A stretch of 64,000 nucleotides of DNA from Doris montereyensis (taxonomy: Eukaryota; Mollusca; Gastropoda; Nudibranchia; Dorididae), in contig JAXRKP010000028.1 of the NCBI GenBank assembly GCA_037039925.1, forward strand, positions 378,089-442,088. Direction: 5' to 3'. The translations under genes were made by a program, and so were the position numbers. The notes under the pieces were generated by a model that was given only the letters and a program-made list of their open reading frames with translations, was not told where the DNA came from and ran no database searches. Shown in pieces: positions 12,901-22,139 of the stretch; the stretch's first letter is position 1; each line of letters starts with the position of its first letter.

Positions 12901-15900
12901 CCTATTTAATCTTCACATTTTAATCATTGAACAATTCAAATCCATTGCAGCACAGCCCAATGGACAAACAATGATAAAGATTCATATCCAGGCCCTTTGT
13001 TTTAGAAGAGACCTCAGTTTTACGTAAAATTGAATGCGAGAAATAGGGACACCTGGAAACCATTAAGTTCTTTAACCCAATGCTTCTCAACTGAAACTAG
13101 GTCAATTAATTTCCAACTTCCAAGCCAAGGGAAATAACTCTTCCGGAATTATGCCATAGTGTTACAAAAAACTCAGTCATGCAAAAACGGTTAATGTTAA
13201 AAAAAATTTAAAAATACTACTAAATCAAGAAATGATTTATCTTTCATTTAATTATAATATATATGCATTGATGAATGATGAATGATGAAATAAAAATTAA
13301 TAAAGTGTGAAAAAAAAATTTTTTTTTTTTTTTTACATGTGTTCAATGTTAATCCATGTCCCCAATTTCCAGATATAAATAAAAGTTCAAAAAGTTTATG
13401 GAATTTTCCAAAGCAGACGCCTTCACACAAATGAACATTGCAAACTGTACATCCATAGACGGTTTTCGGGTGTTCTGTTCTTTGGGGTTTTCTTTTTGTC
13501 CGCGGCGCACTGGTAGCAGCGTTTTTCCTTCCTGGCAGTCTTACACTTTTGTGTTTGTCTGTTGGTACAGTTCCTGACGATACAGATGGAGTATCTGCGA
13601 TGGCTCGGGGAACTGCATTTGTCGAGCCCGATCTGATCAGAAGGTCGTCGATCACACTCATCCTGAAAAGTAAATGTCGAGAGACGGGTGACCTCCGGGA
13701 CGGTTTCGGACGGCTGATTTTATGGCAATGTAGGAATTGACCATCGCTGTCTGGATCAGAAACCAGAAAACATACCTCCACCACTTCCTAGAAGCCCTGC
13801 CGATCTGGTAGTAGGCGCGGTATTGGTCCGCGAGGTCGACCCCTCCCATATTGTCATTATAGCTGGCGACAGCAGTCGGAATCTCGACGTTGACTCGCCC
13901 CTGTCTCGAAGAACGAGTAACCATTGTTATTGTTGGATTCGAGTTAGTCGACAATATGTTGACTTCGCGTTTGTCGAACCAGCTCGTTGCCACCATATTC
14001 CCTTTCTGTCGGATCTTAGTGTCGCCTTTCTTCGTCTTCTCATTCCTCAGCGGCCAGCCGACACGGTTCTTACGAATTGTTCCGCAGCAGTACGTGTTTT
14101 TCGAGGAGGTCCTCAGCCAGTTGAACTGATGTAAAAAATTGTCAAAATAAAAACACGATACTGATTCAGATAGTCCACTCCAACACTCATCACCACATGA
14201 TGCCCTAATCCAGTCCTCACACCATCTTGCTTGCCGGTGTACACCGCAAAGTTTAGCATGTATCCCGTTTTAGATTCTGCGGCACACCAGATTTTGATCC
14301 CGTACTTGTTAGGCTTGCTCGGCAAGTATTGTTTCCATTGAAGCCTTCCGTTGAAGGCTACCATTGCCTCGTCAATGCTGACCTCACGTGAAGGCTTGTA
14401 CAGTTCCTTACACTTTGCCCTCACAACGTCTAGGACAGGCCTGACCTTGAAGAGGGGATCATAGCCGTCGTTTGCCACGTAAAATTTGAGTTGTCGAGTC
14501 GACGACGTGAAAGTACTGGTTTATTTTCATGTAGCGCATTTTCCGAGTACATCGGCAACGGCAGGAACACGATATTTTTTGTCTGATGACCAGTATAAAT
14601 TTATATCTGGCATTGTGTGAATGCCAAACATAATATTGATGTACATGTACTTCTGAATATCCTGGCTAGTACATGGCTTCCACAATTTATCCACTCTCCC
14701 AGTCCTAGTTTGGTACTGCCTCGCGTATAGGTTTGTCTGATCAGCTATCATTTCATACAGAAATGGGGGAAATAGAGATCAAAAATATCCAATGGACGAG
14801 TTGTGTCCTGAAAATCTATCACACTTCCAGAAAATTCAGTAAACTGTTCCACACTAACATCGTTCAAATGTTCAGACCACGTCTGAAGTTGAAGCCGTCG
14901 GTTCGATTTCGTTTTCTGGCTCAAATCCTAGATCTAACTCTGGATCGGGAGCTTCAAACTCAATGTCGATGTCTGATTCATCACCAGAATCAACATTATC
15001 TTCCTCTGTTTCGCCTAAAACGTCATCATTCAACAAGGAATTCAAGAAATTGAAAGCCATTATCAAATTTAGAAAAATATTTAGGTTGAATTTGAGTTGA
15101 AACACGCGGATTATCGTTCGACTTGTAAAAATCACTGTTCATTGACTAGTTATGATATTTAGATCCGGTAAACGGGACGTTCGGTCGCATTTTAAATCTA
15201 CTTCCTGAAAGGAAGAGGAAAAACCACTGGCACTGTTTTTCCACTATAAATGAGCTCTAATGTGACTAGGTACTTTCGTTATCGGCGCGGGCGCATTCGG
15301 CCGCAATGGAAAGATCGGGGTTGATTTTTAGCGTCGCGAACAGGCGCATCGAAAAGCATTGGGTTAACACTTAGGCGAAGAGTGTGCAGATCATCACTTG
15401 CTACAAAGACCTAAAGGCACAATGGATACAGTCAATGTGAGACATAGGAGCAATAAAACTGTTCACATGCAGCACATGCCCGGTCAATTAAAATGGCCAG
15501 GTATTTTTGTGTCACTTATGACATCAAGGAAGGAGCCATGGGCAGAGTCTGGAAGACTTCAATTCTAATTGCCTAGTGACAAACCAGTGATCCAATGGAC
15601 TAAATGCTGTATGGTAAAGTGGGTGGAGTTAATAAAGAGGAGATTGGTCACTTTTGCTACACTGCATTAGATAGGTACATGAAGGGTGGTTACAATGCAT
15701 GGCGAATCGTTGCAGGGCATAAATCAGCCCTATTACTTATTACATTAGCGATGGGATTACATGTAAAATAGAATTAAAAAAAAAAAAATTTTCAGTCAAT
15801 TACAGACACAATTTATGATAAATTGGAAAAGATTATACCTGCAGTTACCGTTGAGACCGGGCATTGAGGGGAAAATCTTGGTTTTGAAGTGGGCATTAGA

Positions 15901-16256
15901 AGGGCATCTTATATAGAAAAAAAATTGATTCGCTGAGATTGCAGATATTTAGGAGAAACAGGCATTATGGCTGCGGGCATTTAGGCAACAACTATCTTCA
16001 AGAAATGTCTGTCCTCTGAATTTCTAACAACAAATAAGTGTAATACAATGGCAATGAATATTAAAAATTACCTGTAACGTTCAACTAAATCTTTTGCATC
16101 ATTTAGAGCTTGTCCTGATGTAAATACATTCAACGGGTTTGTTGTGACAAGAAAGTGTTTGGCCCGACCCTTGTAGGTTGACTGATCATATCTGGGCTCA
16201 TCAATATTTATTCCCAAAATCTCCTTACTTGGGCGTATCATGGTTTCAGTACTCAT
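917..16256 (-). CDS. SFXN: Sideroflexin (SFXN1/3-like), 8 coding exons, 3' end beyond window
   Basis: Multi-pass carrier of the mitochondrial inner membrane; animal SFXN1/3 import serine for one-carbon metabolism (family knowledge). Exons seen: 16,256-16,072; 12,400-12,231; 11,865-11,767; 11,255-11,180; 7,364-7,279; 5,290-5,163; 1,704-1,605; 964-917. Every junction joins in a compatible phase. Recognisable family blocks, in order, include [91 protein letters not shown] and [15 protein letters not shown]. Only the last ~30 residues are missing; no matching exon is visible in 1-916. Exon 2 carries an apparent 1-base deletion. The chosen start is the ATG at 16,256; the reading frame stays open upstream into the exon's 5' part. 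SFXN1 versus SFXN3 cannot be decided here. Confidence 0.93.
1605..1704 (-). CDS. SFXN: Sideroflexin exon 7
   Basis: Found by reading the reverse strand. Acceptor attccag, donor gtgagt. It encodes [17 protein letters not shown] followed by [14 protein letters not shown], the conserved loop before the last membrane span. It enters in phase 1 after PGM and leaves in phase 2, and both fit the neighbouring exons. Confidence 0.92.
1705..4100. other. Sideroflexin intron, no gene seen
   Basis: AT-rich intronic sequence with an ATTATT-rich patch near 2,900-3,060 and several TAGATCT motifs. I see no conserved coding segment or clear transposon end in this stretch. Confidence 0.5.
4110..4524 (-). pseudogene. 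LINE B endonuclease C-terminal fragment (inverted part)
   Basis: The minus-strand reading frame contains [12 protein letters not shown] and [12 protein letters not shown], which match the end of an apurinic-type endonuclease domain of an RTE-like LINE (the SDH/SGH catalytic His region). It is truncated and lies head-to-head with a plus-strand reverse-transcriptase fragment beginning at about 4,525. Confidence 0.7.
4525..4900 (+). pseudogene. LINE B reverse-transcriptase fragment
   Basis: Reads [18 protein letters not shown], then [19 protein letters not shown], then (after a frameshift in a T run near 4,800) [15 protein letters not shown]. These are RT motifs of an RTE-like non-LTR element. 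The C-terminal palm motif FADD and the 3' end are missing. Confidence 0.75.
5163..5290 (-). CDS. SFXN: Sideroflexin exon 6
   Basis: Acceptor catatag, donor gtaagt, exit phase 1. It encodes [19 protein letters not shown] followed by [20 protein letters not shown] and PGM, matching the loop and fourth hydrophobic segment of sideroflexins. Confidence 0.93.
5760..7220 (+). mobile_element. LINE A copy 1, 5'-truncated
   Basis: Non-LTR retrotransposon fragment carrying degenerate RT ([32 protein letters not shown]) and the C-terminal segment [20 protein letters not shown] ... [13 protein letters not shown]. It ends with AGGTAGAATGGGAGCTGATAAAGAAAGAAAG, that is, a (GAAA)n tail. It carries frameshifts and stops throughout. 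The family is RTE-like, exact clade not settled. It sits in a sideroflexin intron, with the tail about 60 bases from exon 5. Confidence 0.85.
7279..7364 (-). CDS. SFXN: Sideroflexin exon 5, followed by a GC-AG intron
   Basis: Encodes [20 protein letters not shown] then INIPCMRM. The exon ends ATGAG and the intron begins GCAAGT, a classic non-canonical GC donor. Joining AG to the first G of the exon at 5,290 gives an Arg codon in frame, which supports the GC donor. A LINE A 3' end lies immediately downstream in the intron. Confidence 0.9.
8305..8555 (+). CDS. BED-type zinc-finger ORF of hAT element
   Basis: An 83-codon ORF starting [20 protein letters not shown], followed by a C-x2-C ... H-x4-5-H finger ([15 protein letters not shown], then [17 protein letters not shown]). 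This matches the N-terminal DNA-binding finger of hAT transposases and of hAT-derived host proteins similar to CGGBP1. It stops shortly after the finger because of the internal deletion. Confidence 0.6.
8556..8804 (+). pseudogene. hAT transposase C-terminal dimerisation segment
   Basis: Reads [20 protein letters not shown] then [21 protein letters not shown]. The [13 protein letters not shown] core is diagnostic of the hAT C-terminal dimerisation domain. It joins directly behind the zinc-finger ORF in a different frame, so the catalytic DDE region has been lost. Confidence 0.75.
9200..10875 (-). mobile_element. LINE A copy 2, fragment with SINE-like insert
   Basis: Minus-strand [23 protein letters not shown] (9,260-9,320), [20 protein letters not shown] (10,120-10,200), [19 protein letters not shown] (10,530-10,600). 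About 270 bases at 9,597-9,868 do not belong to the LINE and look like a tRNA-derived SINE. Heavily decayed. Confidence 0.8.
9597..9868 (-). repeat. Possible tRNA-derived SINE inside LINE A copy 2
   Basis: On the minus strand the segment contains GGTTCAAACCC-like box B sequence (plus strand ggtttgaaccc at about 9,799) and a tRNA-like start, GGTAGTCCAGAGGCAAGGTG. It separates two contiguous LINE A parts. Other copies were not found in the window. Confidence 0.45.
11180..11255 (-). CDS. SFXN: Sideroflexin exon 4
   Basis: Acceptor tatag, donor gtaaag, ends in phase 0. It encodes [19 protein letters not shown] then LNSLVK, a predicted transmembrane segment matching the family's SATTGAVATALGLNALTK-type block. 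Confidence 0.92.
11767..11865 (-). CDS. SFXN: Sideroflexin exon 3
   Basis: Acceptor ttcag, donor gtaagc; enters with one base completing a Lys codon and exits in phase 2. It encodes [19 protein letters not shown] followed by [13 protein letters not shown]. The stretch [20 protein letters not shown] is among the most conserved in sideroflexins. Confidence 0.92.
12231..12400 (-). CDS. SFXN: Sideroflexin exon 2, apparent 1-base deletion
   Basis: Starts after tacag and ends TACAA|gtaagg. The first part reads [18 protein letters not shown] then [12 protein letters not shown]. At the GGAAAAATG run near 12,310 the frame must shift by one base to continue as the conserved [18 protein letters not shown] block. 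A sixth A would restore it. The rest of the exon is well conserved, so I read this as a homopolymer consensus error or a very recent lesion rather than an old pseudogene. Confidence 0.85.
13076..15363 (-). mobile_element. piggyBac-type transposon, both ends intact
   Basis: Terminal inverted repeats CCCAATGCTT (13,076) and AAGCATTGGG (ending 15,363) are each flanked by TTAA (13,072-13,075 and 15,364-15,367). Total 2,288 bp, typical of piggyBac. It carries a degenerate transposase on the minus strand. It is inserted in an older dispersed repeat whose other copy, at 61.7-62.1 kb, preserves the unoccupied TTAA. Confidence 0.92.
13248..15060 (-). pseudogene. piggyBac transposase, frameshifted
   Basis: Starts [20 protein letters not shown] with an acidic leader, then [20 protein letters not shown]. 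The first catalytic Asp region is [12 protein letters not shown] (~14,360). The second, FDNF, lies in the next frame near 14,140 after an indel. The third is [15 protein letters not shown] (~13,850). A C-terminal Cys-rich finger, [20 protein letters not shown], lies at ~13,400-13,460. All three Asp residues can still be found, but the frame is broken at ~14,500, ~14,140 and ~13,700. The ORFs look only lightly decayed, so some breaks may be sequence errors. Confidence 0.85.
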
Positions 16257-16283
16257 AATGCTATTCACTTTTAAAATGAAGGC
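16072..16283 (-). CDS. SFXN: Sideroflexin exon with start codon
   Basis: The minus-strand exon follows a pyrimidine-rich acceptor (tttttttcag) and ends TACAG|gtaatt, phase 2. The first ATG is at 16,256; about 27 bases before it are 5' UTR within the same exon. It encodes [12 protein letters not shown] followed by the conserved N-terminal block with [17 protein letters not shown]. The length of this segment fits the family start. Confidence 0.9.
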
Positions 16284-16543
16284 CTGAAAAAAACATAAGT
16301 GTCAATGAATTAGGTTCAGTAGAAAAGATATCATGTCAGTAAGTATCATTATACACCTTTTAAGCACTATTATCAACTACTTCACATTTCAAGCATTTCA
16401 AAGGATGTGTGTGTTAGTTTGATTAAAATTTACCCCGTCCATCACATAGGATGATCCCAGGGTGAATTAAGAGGTAATTGCAAGATGAAAGATATTATGT
16501 GAAAGAGTGAAAGGAAAGAAAGGACATGAAATAAATTTTATAT

Positions 16544-17045
16544 GCAGGGTGTTCTAAAAAAAGATAGTTGTTATAAATGTCAATAACTTTTTCATCTTGA
16601 ATTTTAAACACATATTCAAAGGCATTTATAGAAATCAATGTTTCAAAGTATAAAAATGACCGGAAACGGGAGAAGAACATTGTTTGTAAAACAACCTATT
16701 TTAATTTGAATTGTAAAAACCAGTTCATCCCCCCAAAAAAAGATATCCTAAATCTAAAATAATAAGCCATTGGATGGAATGTATGGAATTTTGAGATAAA
16801 CTGCTTCAATAAACTAAAACAAATTCAACCTTGAACAATCAGATAGACAAAACTATTTTGTTTAACAGATTAACATTTCATTCAAGAGAGATGATCCATC
16901 CACCTTCTATTTGCCACAATTTCAAGTCGCAGGGGTTGAGATCAGGACTTATGGACGGCCATTCAACTGTTCCTTTTTTACAGATTAATTGTGGGCCTGG
17001 AAATTTGTTCTGTGAGAAAGTACATCACACATTTAGATTTCATAA
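16544..17045 (-). mobile_element. mariner-like element fragment
   Basis: One end reads CAGGGTGTTCTAAAAAAAG at 16,546, a mariner-type terminus. The minus-strand frame near 16,890-17,000 reads VEWPSISPDLNPCDLKLW, the last catalytic motif region of a mariner/Tc1-type transposase. The N-terminal part is missing and the rest is decayed. Confidence 0.65.
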
Positions 17046-17354
17046 AATAATGTTGTAACCACATGTGACTAATGAGTGACATAGGTCGTCTCCACTTCCT
17101 ATCTTGGTGCGTGCAAAAATACGCTTAGGCGAAAAACAGTTATTTTCTTAGAACTTATACTTATAATGCAAGCTCAATATTAAATCTAGGCCCATGATTC
17201 TTTGGTCATATTAAATGCCTTTAGAATGAACTTTATTTGACCAAAGTTACCTGTCAACAGTGGCGTGGATAAGTGAGTTATCGCAGTTTGAAACAGCTCC
17301 CTTTTTGTAGGACACCTTATAGGGATGAGACAGCGAGACTGAGAGAGCAAAACT

Positions 17355-17355
<1 letters not shown>

Positions 17356-17402
<47 letters not shown>
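17356..17402. repeat. (GA)n microsatellite
   Basis: About 23 uninterrupted GA units, with further impure GA-rich sequence on both sides (17,330-17,540). Long Ser/Leu-rich translations across this stretch are artefacts of the repeat. Confidence 0.95.
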
Positions 17403-17406
<4 letters not shown>

Positions 17407-17599
17407 CAAACAGACAGAAAGAAAAATACACACATAGAAAGAGAAAGATTGAGACAAATACAGACAAAAAGAGAGGGACAAAGCAAGTCAGAGAAATGGA
17501 AACTGGCGGACAGAGGGAGCAAAGAAAGAGAAGGGAGGAAAGGGATATCTCCATCAAGAAAACCTGATATAACCAGTACTTTTCCCTTATATTACAAGC

Positions 17600-19430
17600 A
17601 TAATGCAAGCACACAAAAATAAAACCCCAAAAATCTTAGTGATATCTGTTAAAACCTATGTAATACATTACAGCAGATTCACCCCACAACTGATCGTCAA
17701 TACAGTGCCTTTGACAAAACAAATCTGCTGCACCTTGAAAATGAAAGCACACTCACTCAAAAGTTCATCTTACCTTGTCTGATAGTTGAGGTGGTTACAA
17801 TTAGACTGGGAAAAAGAAACTTGATCAGGATTGTGCAAAACAGTGATGATCATTTAAATTTACATAGAGCTTCAGACCTGTAATGATACAGAATGCAAAA
17901 ATAAACATTTGTTTAAAAGTTTATATAGGAAGTCATTTTTTTTTTTAAATGCTGTACATTTCATCAGCTTATAAAATTTCTATAATCCTTGTTTTTAAAA
18001 ATTATCTTCATTAATAGCACTTACTTGACTACTTCCACATCTCTTAGACTATTTGTTATACAAAATGTGAACTACCCCAAGTGTGAGTCACTCTAAATGT
18101 CTTTTTGTATACGTCTATCATTATCATTAACACAAACATTGTTTTTTTCATCATTTTTATTCTTATTCCTTAGTCTGTGTTGTGGTGACGTGTTTAACCT
18201 GACTGCTTTCTGATGATTCTTGATCTATGCATTGTGTGTGTACCAGTACATGTTTTTAGTTAGATTTCATTTTTGTCAATTGGTAGAACAAACAAAAACC
18301 TCAACAACACATGAGTTATGAAAATTTTGACTAGCCACACTTTAATGACACCACTGCTTCACGTATATATGTAAGGTATGAACTGTGATGTCACTATTGT
18401 CAGTCATTACCTTGTACAGCGATGTACGTTCGGCGTCTACTGTGTGGTCAATAGAACAGACTTGCGTTTCACTAACACACAGAATACAATAATTATACCC
18501 ACCTAGAGTAGGTGTTACTCGAGTAGCTTCTCATAAAAACACGGTACGCATAATTGCGCGATTTTCTCTTCTTCAGAACAGCACGCTATTATCCAGCAAC
18601 TTCTGACACTGTATGTAACGCATTGCATTGTGAGTAATTAAAATGTAAAAACTGTAAATCTAGACTTCAATATTTTGTGATTCGAGGCCTAAACAATCAA
18701 CATAAATCAAGATCTAAATATACAATATTTTGGTACTATAAAAAGATAATTGAATGGATCTTCAAAATAGCTGCATTTAAAAAAAAATCATGCATTTAAG
18801 GATGCAGTTCCTAATTCTTTTCCTGCTGTTTAAGATAATTGTTTTAAGATTTTGATACCGGCATACATGCAAGCACATTTTCATTAAAATGCATTATAAA
18901 AATAATATATATTCTCCAGAAGATTCTAAAATATTTAGATCTAGATGTACATCTAGGCTAAATGACAAATTCCCTTCTCACTAAATATTCCTAGGATGCA
19001 GAGGACTGGATTTCTCTAGATCTCAGAGGTTGTAATGAAACTATGACCACTTATCCACAACACAGCTGACTTTTAATTTCAAATGCTGACATAGATCTAT
19101 AGATTTATAACTAGGCCTAACTAGAATTTAAATCAAGGTCAAAACTGAGGTAAAGGATGTGGAATCTAGATTCTAGATATTATATATACCTTTCATTAAC
19201 TATCTTCTTTTTCTTTTTTTTTAAAAATGAAATAGTTGCAGACTAGATTTCTAGAAGAGGTCTAAAATCTAGATTTTCTAGATCTACTTGATTGAATTTC
19301 AGTCAGTCTTGATCTATATAATAATATTATAACAGGCCAACCTTGTGTATGCCTCATATTCGCTCAAGAATTACTCACTAGTGAAAAACAAGTAAGACAC
19401 CCCAGTATGGAATTCCTCCCTTTATTTATT
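17600..19430. other. Upstream region of sideroflexin, no gene seen
   Basis: AT-rich sequence between the coding start and the candidate leader exon. No conserved ORF or transposon terminus recognised. From ~18,660 the density of TAGATCT motifs rises. Confidence 0.45.
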
Positions 19431-19435
19431 AGTTA

Positions 19436-19740
19436 GAAATAGATCTAAATCTAGATCTAGATCTAGATCTAGCTAGATTCGAGACTGGCTAGATCTAGAG
19501 CTATAACTATAGCCTAGATTCAGAATTTAGTCTAGGGTGCCGGTATAGATCTAGATCTAGGGTTATAATCGAGGCGAGCTTACTAAGTAAGCTCGCCTCG
19601 GTTATAATCTAAAACTAGCTGATCAAATGTGATATAAACAGAAAAGTAAATCTAGAAGAACTAGATCTAGATATCTAGATCTATTTATTTCTAGCAAGAT
19701 ATCTTATCTAAATCTAGATCTAGAATCTAGATCTAAAGAC
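19436..19740. repeat. CTAGAT-rich tract
   Basis: A pure run of TCTAGA hexamers at about 19,447-19,475, and repeated copies of AGATCTAGATCT up to 19,735. A GC-rich inverted repeat (GAGGCGAGCTTACT / AGTAAGCTCGCCTC) lies at 19,570-19,599 and could form a perfect hairpin. AGATCT/CTAGA motifs also recur elsewhere in the window. Confidence 0.75.
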
Positions 19741-20018
19741 GTTGCAATTACAATGAACAGACGTGCACTCACCAACCGCTCGTTTTAGTTTTATGCCCTT
19801 GGAGGTTAACCTCGAAAAAGGTGACAATATATTTTAGGTCTACCTAGAAAAAAATACAGTAATGGTACCACATGAAAGCACTCGTCGAGCCCTTTCCTCG
19901 GGAAATTCCTGTGATACATTTTAAGCGTTTTGAATATTTGATGAAACTACCTAGATCTAGAATCTAGATCTACATTTAAATAATGTTATGGTTGCAAATT
20001 CGATATTTGTGTACTTAC

Positions 20019-20160
20019 GACAATCTCTGGCATTCGTTTCCGAACAGCTGAAGTGAAACAACACATCTCTAGGAGCAAGTGAATGAATGCGAGCGACTCG
20101 GCCACTGTCACAGTAGTGGTCCAGATGATGATGACGCAATCGGTGAGCGTAGACCCAACG
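20019..20160 (-). promoter_or_regulatory. Candidate non-coding first exon and promoter of sideroflexin
   Basis: On the minus strand, a stretch with more CpG than its surroundings ends in a strong donor, GATTGTC|gtaagtac, at 20,019. It lies 3.7 kb upstream of the first coding exon and has no convincing coding content. A leader exon here is inference; no TATA box is claimed. Transcript data would decide. Confidence 0.35.
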
Positions 20161-20361
20161 TAGCTTTAAATATAAATGCTCTAGACCTAGATCGTTCCGT
20201 GATGAGAAGCAAATTAGTCATTGAAAAAAATGATCACCTAGCCAAACCACTTTTTTAATTGATTGCAGACTGCAGTAAAGTTAATTCCAATTTAAGAAAC
20301 AGCTCAAGATTCTTTAAGGTATATAATAATTAGTAGCACCCCATTGTCAGTCAGCGTCCTG

Positions 20362-20433
20362 GCCGTGATCGTATAGTGGTTAGTACTTCGCGTTGTGGCC
20401 GCGACAACCCAGGTTCGAATCCTGGTCACGGCA
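20362..20433 (+). tRNA. tRNA-His (GTG)
   Basis: 72-nt cloverleaf. The acceptor stem GCCGTGA pairs with TCACGGC and ends in discriminator A. The anticodon stem TCGCG/CGCGA encloses loop TTGTGGC with anticodon GTG at 20,395-20,397. Box B GGTTCGAATCC is intact. No intron. A run of 13 T at 20,467-20,479 is a suitable Pol III terminator. It looks functional and is not part of a SINE. Confidence 0.96.
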
Positions 20434-20466
20434 TTATGTTGTGATGTCTCGCACGTCCAAGCTGAC

Positions 20467-20479
20467 TTTTTTTTTTTTT
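20467..20479 (+). terminator. Pol III T-run terminator of tRNA-His
   Basis: Thirteen consecutive T starting 34 bases after the tRNA 3' end, the first long T tract downstream. Confidence 0.7.
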
Positions 20480-20589
20480 AATGTACAGATCTGCCTGTAA
20501 TATTTTTACTGCATTTTTAAACCGCCTGCATGCATTATATTTTTTAATAAACGTTTTATAAACATTTCAGCACAGCTATTTATAATAAC

Positions 20590-21125
20590 GATAAAAAGTA
20601 CCGTATCTTGGTACTTATTTTGATCGTCACAAAAAACGCTTTCCAAAAAAATATTATTTGAGATGGGATCTATTATGAATATTGCCTTAGATCGTGGGGA
20701 AAATATGGGACATATTTCGCGCCCCTATTATCAAAAGGCACCATCTCAAAATGAGTTAAAAGGTTCTGGTGCACTTGAAACAGAGTCAATAAGAAGTAGT
20801 TGAGAGCCTCTCAAGGTTTTATGATGTTTCAAAGTGATATCCTACTCTTTTTTTTTAGGTTTATGGGAGACAAATATATTCAAATAACGGAAAATAAGAG
20901 AAGAATACGATTTTCTCAAAATGTCGTTTTTTGTTAATTAATTTCTATCTACTTTTTATTTCTCGTGTCTTCATGAAATTTGGTATGAATGATGAGTGGG
21001 GGAAAGAAAGAAATGATCAGATGCTTTTTTATATGTGTTATAATTTTGGAAAATTTGAATTTTTTGTACAATATTTTTGTATATTTTTGGTTGTTCTCAT
21101 ATATGTAATTTTCAAAAATTCATAA
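20590..21125 (+). repeat. Dispersed ~530-bp repeat, copy 1
   Basis: Collinear with 34,110-34,620. Shared blocks include ATATTGCCTTAGATCG, a GGGACATATTTCGC-like block, AGTGCCATCT-like and TTTCAAAGTGATATCCTACTCTTTT. Both copies end in AAAATTCATAAAA-type sequence. No coding capacity. Family unknown. Confidence 0.65.
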
Positions 21126-21244
21126 AAACAAAATTTACTAATATAACAAAAATCTGCATATTTAGTATGACAAATACATCACAGAAATCCGTAAGATATA
21201 CAACCTCAATCGAGCCCCCCACCCCGTCTGTTTTCTGTTTTTAA

Positions 21245-21483
21245 AGTTCCTTCAAGGCCCTTAAGGCCAACAGAGCTGGAGCTTATCCCAATAATGACCT
21301 CCTGGCCAGGACGCTAGTCTGATGCAGGTTTTTACTCCCAAGCTGGTGTTTGTACCTGGGTAGAGAAGGGAAAATGTTTGTTAAGTGTCTTTCCCAAGGA
21401 ATTCAACCTGGCTTTGCTAGGATTTGAACTCAGGACCTCATGGTCCCCAGTCCGGCAGCCCGAACGTTCAGCCACCGACGCCA
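21245..21483 (-). repeat. tRNA-derived SINE, copy 1
   Basis: On the minus strand it begins TGGCGTCGGTGGCTGAACG (box A-like), followed by GAGTTCAAATCCTAGC (box B), then a conserved body ending GGCCTTGAAGGAACTTT. It is about 85 percent like the copy at 23.5 kb by eye. Confidence 0.8.
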
Positions 21484-21623
21484 CACATATTTTTATTACC
21501 TGACATATATTTGGATGGAACTCCATTTTCCACTTTCTCTCTCATTCTTGTAGTCATTTTGTAATCCTTCATGTAATTTTTTTTCTACTATAAAAACAAT
21601 AGACTATCATCAGCAAAAAGTTC

Positions 21624-22135
21624 TTAATTTGGTACCCGGTGAGAGGTTTTGGTTGATATTCTTGATGTACAATGTACGAAGAAAAATAGAGGACTTAAGT
21701 CAGTTCCTTTGGGGACACATGAAAGCGCTGGTTTGAGATAAGATTCAACACCTTCAACAGTTACCTTTTGTGTTTGCTCCAAGAGAAACGATTTGACCCA
21801 TTCAAGAAGAGAATTTTGAATACCACACCCATCCAATTTTATTAGTAATCCATCGTAATCTACTTAGTCAAAATCTTTTGAGAAATCTAGGAGGATAACA
21901 TCTGTTTGACTTCTTTGATTTAGAGAAGTACTGAAATCATTTATTGTTGTAGTAAGTGGAGTTTCACAGCTTCGTCTTTTCTAAATCAATGTTGGATATA
22001 TATGTTAGGATGCTATATTTAACTAGGTGATCCATTATGTTACTACGTATTATGTGTTTTACTGAAGTTAGAGAAACAGGTCTTTGATTTTCTGATCTTG
22101 ATCGATTTCCTTTCTTAAATTTTAAATACATGTCA
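21624..22135 (-). pseudogene. LINE C (CR1/Jockey-like) reverse-transcriptase remnant
   Basis: Minus-strand pieces read KKGNRSRSENQRPVSLTSVK (RT motif 1 region), a SFLDFSKDFD-like segment near 21,880 in another frame, then MDGCGIQNSLLEWVKSFLLE and SCVPKGTDLSPLFF (motif 4, QG replaced by KG). Truncated at both ends, with several frameshifts. Confidence 0.7.
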
Positions 22136-22139
22136 TGCA

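Larger units (their letters stand above)
12900..16005. repeat. Dispersed repeat interrupted by piggyBac (copy 1)
   Basis: Sequence at 12,960-13,075 and 15,364-16,005 (with GACCGGGCATT and GGGCATTTAGGC motifs) is collinear with 61,716-62,115. The other copy ends GGGCATTTAGGCGGTCACTACTGTA, which resembles a pogo-like terminus. Probably a non-autonomous Tc1/pogo-type element. Left limit uncertain. Confidence 0.6.

Noticed and set aside
17186..17614. 142-codon minus-strand ORF rich in Ser and Leu
   Set aside because: Generated by the (GA)n microsatellite and flanking purine-rich sequence.
20362..20433. tRNA-His as part of a SINE
   Set aside because: The cloverleaf is intact, and no SINE body or repeated copy follows it.
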